Below, piece after piece: positions 19,265 to 22,304 of a stretch of DNA of 22,304 nt. This DNA is from a virus: the IMG/VR virus record IMGVR_UViG_3300036826_000205, positions 1 through 22,304 of that record; one strand, 5' to 3'. The notes beneath the pieces were generated by a model. It saw only the letters and a program-made list of their open reading frames with translations. It searched no databases and was not told the DNA's origin. Each line of letters begins with the position of its first letter. Position 1 is the stretch's first letter. Position numbers and translations under genes: made by a program.

Positions 19265-20653
19265 ATGCCTTTAGATCCACTTCTCGCCCTCGCTTACAAA
19301 TCGCCCGAGATTCCCGATCCGCTGCAGGTCGCACAACAGCGCAACCAGTTGCAGTTACAGCAACAGGCGCTCCAAACCGGCCAGCTCCAGCAAATCGGGC
19401 TCGGCCAAGAGAACCAACTCCGCGCGCAGGCGATTCAGGACGACCAGAATTTTCGGCAGTTGTTCACGCAGGCCATGCAGTCGGGCCAGCCGATCGACCC
19501 GAACGAAGTCATGAAAACGCTGGGACCGGTGCGCGGCGCCGCTTGGAACAAATCGCAGCTCGAAGCAGCGGAAGCCCGCAGCCGGTTGCAGAAGGCGGGC
19601 GACGAGCACGCGCAAGCCGAACAGGACTGGACCGGCGCACAAGCCAATGCGCTTTTGAAGACGGTAGGCGACAACGGCATGGTCGATCCGACCTTACTCG
19701 CCAACACCATCCGCCAGGCGCATCAGCTCGGCTACGAACAGGAAGCGCAGCAGCTCGCCGGTCTCGCCAATCAAGATCCGAAATCCGTCACGAGCGTACT
19801 GACCCAACTCGTACAAGCGAGCAACAAGCAGCGCACCGTGGGCGCCGAAGAGAAGACCGCGACGGCTCGCGAGGACCAGGCCGCCAATACGGCAGCACAC
19901 AACAAGCAGCTCGCCGGTTTCGAAGCCGAGCGCAACACGCTCGATGCCGAACGGCTCGCCATGCAGCAGCGATCGCAAAAGAACCTCGAAAACTATCGCG
20001 CGAAACTGCTTTCGCAGGGCGATACGCGGCTGACGCAGGGCCAGGAACGTATCGACAATTCGCCGTCGAATAACCGCGCCGCCAACGGCCTCACGCTCGG
20101 CCAGAACCAAACCGTTTACACCAAGGCGGAAGCCGAAGAACAAAAGCAGGACGGTTTACGCCAGGCGCTCGGCAACGCGCTCACGAATGGCCTCTATGTG
20201 AAGCCGAACGGTGAAACCGTTCCTTTCGAGAAGGTCATTCCGCCACAAAGAGCCAACGAAGATGACGACGCCTACCAGGCGCGCGTAGCCAAAACCACGG
20301 CCGGCCTCCAGGCGGAAATGCAGAGTCGTTATCGCCAAGCCACCGCCGCGGCCAATCAAGCCACGGCCAGAAAGAACGATGCGCTCCAAGCGGGCGGCGT
20401 CGATCCCGATGTGAGCACCGAAGATGCGATCGCGGCCAGGGGCGGATCCGCAAATCCGCAACCGGGCAATGCGCCGGCACAGCAAGCACCTAGCGGTGCG
20501 GGCAACAATGCGCCGGCAAAGCCCGCGCAGAAACCGGCCGCCGATCCGAACCAGCAGATCAAGGTAAAACTCCCCAACGGGCAGTGGTTGAGTGGGCCGC
20601 GTAAGAACGTGGACGCCTACCTGAAAAGCAAAGGAATGTCCCTACAGCAGTAA
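19265..20653 (+). CDS. DNA ejection protein, P22 gp20-like
   Basis: The 462-residue product (P22 gp20 is about 471) is almost wholly helical and rich in Gln/Ala/Glu/Asn. Examples are QQRNQLQLQQQALQTGQLQQ, NQATARKNDALQAGGVDP and many coiled-coil stretches. The C-terminus is a Pro/Ala-rich linker, then a short basic tail (IKVKLPNGQWLSGPRKNVDA, YLKSKGMSLQQ). There is no catalytic motif. Gene order (7-20-16) and composition support the assignment. The mini-ORF at 19090 ends four bases before its ATG, and the next gene starts directly after its stop (TAA|ATG). Confidence 0.75.
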   Translation: MPLDPLLALAYKSPEIPDPLQVAQQRNQLQLQQQALQTGQLQQIGLGQENQLRAQAIQDDQNFRQLFTQAMQSGQPIDPNEVMKTLGPVRGAAWNKSQLEAAEARSRLQKAGDEHAQAEQDWTGAQANALLKTVGDNGMVDPTLLANTIRQAHQLGYEQEAQQLAGLANQDPKSVTSVLTQLVQASNKQRTVGAEEKTATAREDQAANTAAHNKQLAGFEAERNTLDAERLAMQQRSQKNLENYRAKLLSQGDTRLTQGQERIDNSPSNNRAANGLTLGQNQTVYTKAEAEEQKQDGLRQALGNALTNGLYVKPNGETVPFEKVIPPQRANEDDDAYQARVAKTTAGLQAEMQSRYRQATAAANQATARKNDALQAGGVDPDVSTEDAIAARGGSANPQPGNAPAQQAPSGAGNNAPAKPAQKPAADPNQQIKVKLPNGQWLSGPRKNVDAYLKSKGMSLQQ

Positions 20654-22304
20654 ATGCCGCAGGATTTCTCAGACGCCGCGCAGTACGGCCTCAGTGTCTC
20701 GACACAAGAGCCCACCGGAAGTGTGCCCAAGCTCGACGTGAGTGATGCCGGGAAATTCGGCCTCACCGTATCTGCGAAGGAACCGAACGGGGCGCAAGCC
20801 TTAGACCTGAGCGATGCCGGCAAATTCGGCCTGAGCGTTTCTACGCAAGAACCGGGAACGATTGGCACTCCGGACGGCCGCCTGGCGCGCGTTCCGGGTG
20901 ATGCCCTCATCCGTAACGAGGGGCAAATTCCCACTTCGCCGATGCCCGTTGCAGGCGGCATGAACGTAACGGGAGTGGCGCCGCATGTGCCGGATGTGCT
21001 CAACCCCGGCAAGGGCGGCCAGCTCGCCGTCGAAGGCTTCGAGCAGATGGCTGAACCCGATGCAGCCGAAAAGCTGCGCGGGCTCGGCAAAGTCGGAATC
21101 GGAAGCGTACAAGCGGCCAGTCCCGTACTCACGCTGTTAGGCGCTGCCGCGCCACTCGAATCGCTCGCTTGGGTGGGCATCGGTCAAGGCATCGGCGCGG
21201 GCGCGGGCGAAATCGCACGGCGCAGTGGTGCGAGTCCGGAAGACGCGCGGGAAATCGATGAAGCGGCCAGTCTCTTGCCGATGGCGTTCGGCATTGCACG
21301 ATCCGGGTTACGTGCAATCGCCGAGAACCGAGCGGCCACACAGGAAGCCATCGCCCAACACTTCGAGAATCAGGCCACCACACGGCCAGGCGCGCAAAGC
21401 GTGGATGTCACGGTCGCAAACCCGCAAACTGGCAAGCTCGAATCCACGCCGGTCGTGATGGGCGGCGAAGAGCGCATCCCGGTAACGCTCAAGAGCCCCA
21501 AGGGACCGCGGCCAGCGTTCATCGAAGCACTCGATGACGAGAATTTTCAGGTGGTCGATGCCAAAACCGGCAAGATCATCCAAGCCGGGCGCGCGGATGC
21601 GATCGCAACCGCACTGCGACGCGATGCCGTTGATCCGAGCTGGCTAGACCGCTTGCGGCAAGCGAGCGGAGTGCAGCAACTCGGCACCGAATCGCCGGTA
21701 CCCACTCCGGAAACCACGGAGATGGTCCGCGAGAGCGAAATTCTGGGCGGAAAGCAGAACGGGGCGGGGATTGATACGAGCGATGCCGGCCAGTTCGGCG
21801 TGAAGGTCACACCGGAAGAACCGGCGCAAGCCGCCGCGCCCGCGGCGCCGCCGCAACCGGTCCATTCAGAAGAGGCGGCGCCTAGTGGTGTAGCTTCTGC
21901 CCCCACCGTAACACCGGTTGCGCAACAACTCCAAACCCTCAAACTCCAGGGCGACGATCTCCGCAACGCGCTCGCGGATCCGCAAGCCCGCAGTCATGTG
22001 GTCGGCACGGCCGTGTCCTGGTGGCTCGGCGGCCAGAACGCGCAGCACGCCTCCGTGCCGCTGATGAAGCAGTTGCTCGCGGAGACCTTGCCGGGCGGCG
22101 CACTTGAGGAATTACATCCCGGTAGCGTGACCGTTTATCGCGGCCATGGGGACGGCACGGAAACCGCACGCGCGGGTGTCTCTTCCTTCTCCGTCGATCC
22201 GAGTGTGGCGGAAGCGTATGCCAACGCGCCACGCCATCAGGGCGCGGGTGCCGTGCGCCAAATGGACGTCACCCCGCAAACGCCGGCGATCGCCCTCGAC
22301 AAAC
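20654..22304 (+). CDS. gp16-position ejection protein with repeats and ADP-ribosyltransferase-like end (partial)
   Basis: The gene opens directly after the gp20-like stop and runs off the window, so at least 550 residues are encoded. Near the start are three repeats, DAAQYGLSVSTQEP (7-20), DAGKFGLTVSAKEP (31-44) and DAGKFGLSVSTQEP (54-67). A diverged fourth, DAGQFGVKVTPEEP, lies at 377-390. Residues about 142-190 are hydrophobic and Gly-rich, as expected for a membrane-crossing ejection protein. Near the edge, SVTVYRGHGDG (R496) followed by AGVSSFSVDPSVAEAYA (S511, S513) fits the R...S-x-S signature of ADP-ribosyltransferases. The third motif, with the catalytic Glu, would be beyond the window. 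The ART call is therefore tentative. gp16 position is supported by order. Confidence 0.7.
   Translation, partial: MPQDFSDAAQYGLSVSTQEPTGSVPKLDVSDAGKFGLTVSAKEPNGAQALDLSDAGKFGLSVSTQEPGTIGTPDGRLARVPGDALIRNEGQIPTSPMPVAGGMNVTGVAPHVPDVLNPGKGGQLAVEGFEQMAEPDAAEKLRGLGKVGIGSVQAASPVLTLLGAAAPLESLAWVGIGQGIGAGAGEIARRSGASPEDAREIDEAASLLPMAFGIARSGLRAIAENRAATQEAIAQHFENQATTRPGAQSVDVTVANPQTGKLESTPVVMGGEERIPVTLKSPKGPRPAFIEALDDENFQVVDAKTGKIIQAGRADAIATALRRDAVDPSWLDRLRQASGVQQLGTESPVPTPETTEMVRESEILGGKQNGAGIDTSDAGQFGVKVTPEEPAQAAAPAAPPQPVHSEEAAPSGVASAPTVTPVAQQLQTLKLQGDDLRNALADPQARSHVVGTAVSWWLGGQNAQHASVPLMKQLLAETLPGGALEELHPGSVTVYRGHGDGTETARAGVSSFSVDPSVAEAYANAPRHQGAGAVRQMDVTPQTPAIALDK

Noticed and set aside
19053-19274. 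plus-strand 73-residue frame across mini-ORF copy 2
   Set aside because: It shares no similarity with the frame that is conserved between copies 1 and 2. The 19090 frame matches copy 1 at both ends.
1-22304. CRISPR arrays and tRNA genes
   Set aside because: No regularly spaced direct repeats and no cloverleaf with a CCA end or TTCRANY-like T-loop were seen by eye on either strand. A tRNAscan run would be decisive.

Overview
The window is the packaging, head and tail-assembly module of a short-tailed double-stranded DNA phage or prophage of the P22 structural lineage. On the plus strand it reads: a catalytic-domain-only tyrosine recombinase, a terS-like gene, terL, a gp1-like portal, a gp8-like scaffold, a gp5-like coat, a small decoration-type protein, a gp4-like tail accessory factor, a gp10-like tail plug, a block of fibre/adhesin genes, then genes in the P22 positions 14-7-20-16. 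The right edge cuts the last gene. The DNA is GC-rich by eye. Several genes lack a clear Shine-Dalgarno and some start with TTG or GTG. The host is not identifiable with certainty. Short palindromic spacer hairpins with CGCTAAAGCG- or GGCTTTAGCC-type cores, a twin-arginine leader and the style of one beta-sandwich adhesin suggest a soil bacterium such as an acidobacterium. That is an inference only.

Layout: 1-0.8 kb holds a small coiled-coil protein, a cluster of hairpins, a 35-residue basic protein and a strong terminator. 0.77-1.7 kb holds the integrase, a 39-residue hydrophobic protein and a terminator that can work in both directions. 1.76-8.1 kb is packaging and portal DNA in which plus-strand genes alternate with short minus-strand cassettes. 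8.1-22.3 kb is all plus strand: scaffold, coat, tail, fibres and ejection proteins.

The most unusual features are these. (1) A minus-strand gene of the DUF2829/Tad2 (anti-Thoeris) family sits exactly between terS and terL. (2) It is one of four minus-strand insertions that fill the gaps between plus-strand genes, with stop codons abutting or overlapping and start codons only 1-30 bases apart. (3) The gp16-position ejection protein carries four copies of a DAGxFGLxV motif and ends, at the window edge, in what looks like an ADP-ribosyltransferase fold (YRG...SFS). It could be an effector injected with the DNA. (4) Two tiny related reading frames, 8 kb apart and each 4 bases upstream of a virion gene, share near-identical ends. 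One has an in-frame 90-nt expansion that can fold into a chain of hairpins. (5) The gp10-like plug carries an insertion of about 210 residues.

How the parts would work together: TerS and TerL package DNA through the portal into a coat/scaffold procapsid. The gp4- and gp10-like proteins close the portal. The short coiled-coil fibre directly after gp10 occupies the position of the P22 needle, and the following adhesins probably bind the host. The 14/7/20/16-position proteins are packaged or ejected with the genome. The antisense cassettes are probably moron-type accessory genes. No replication, repressor or recognisable lysis enzyme genes are in view.
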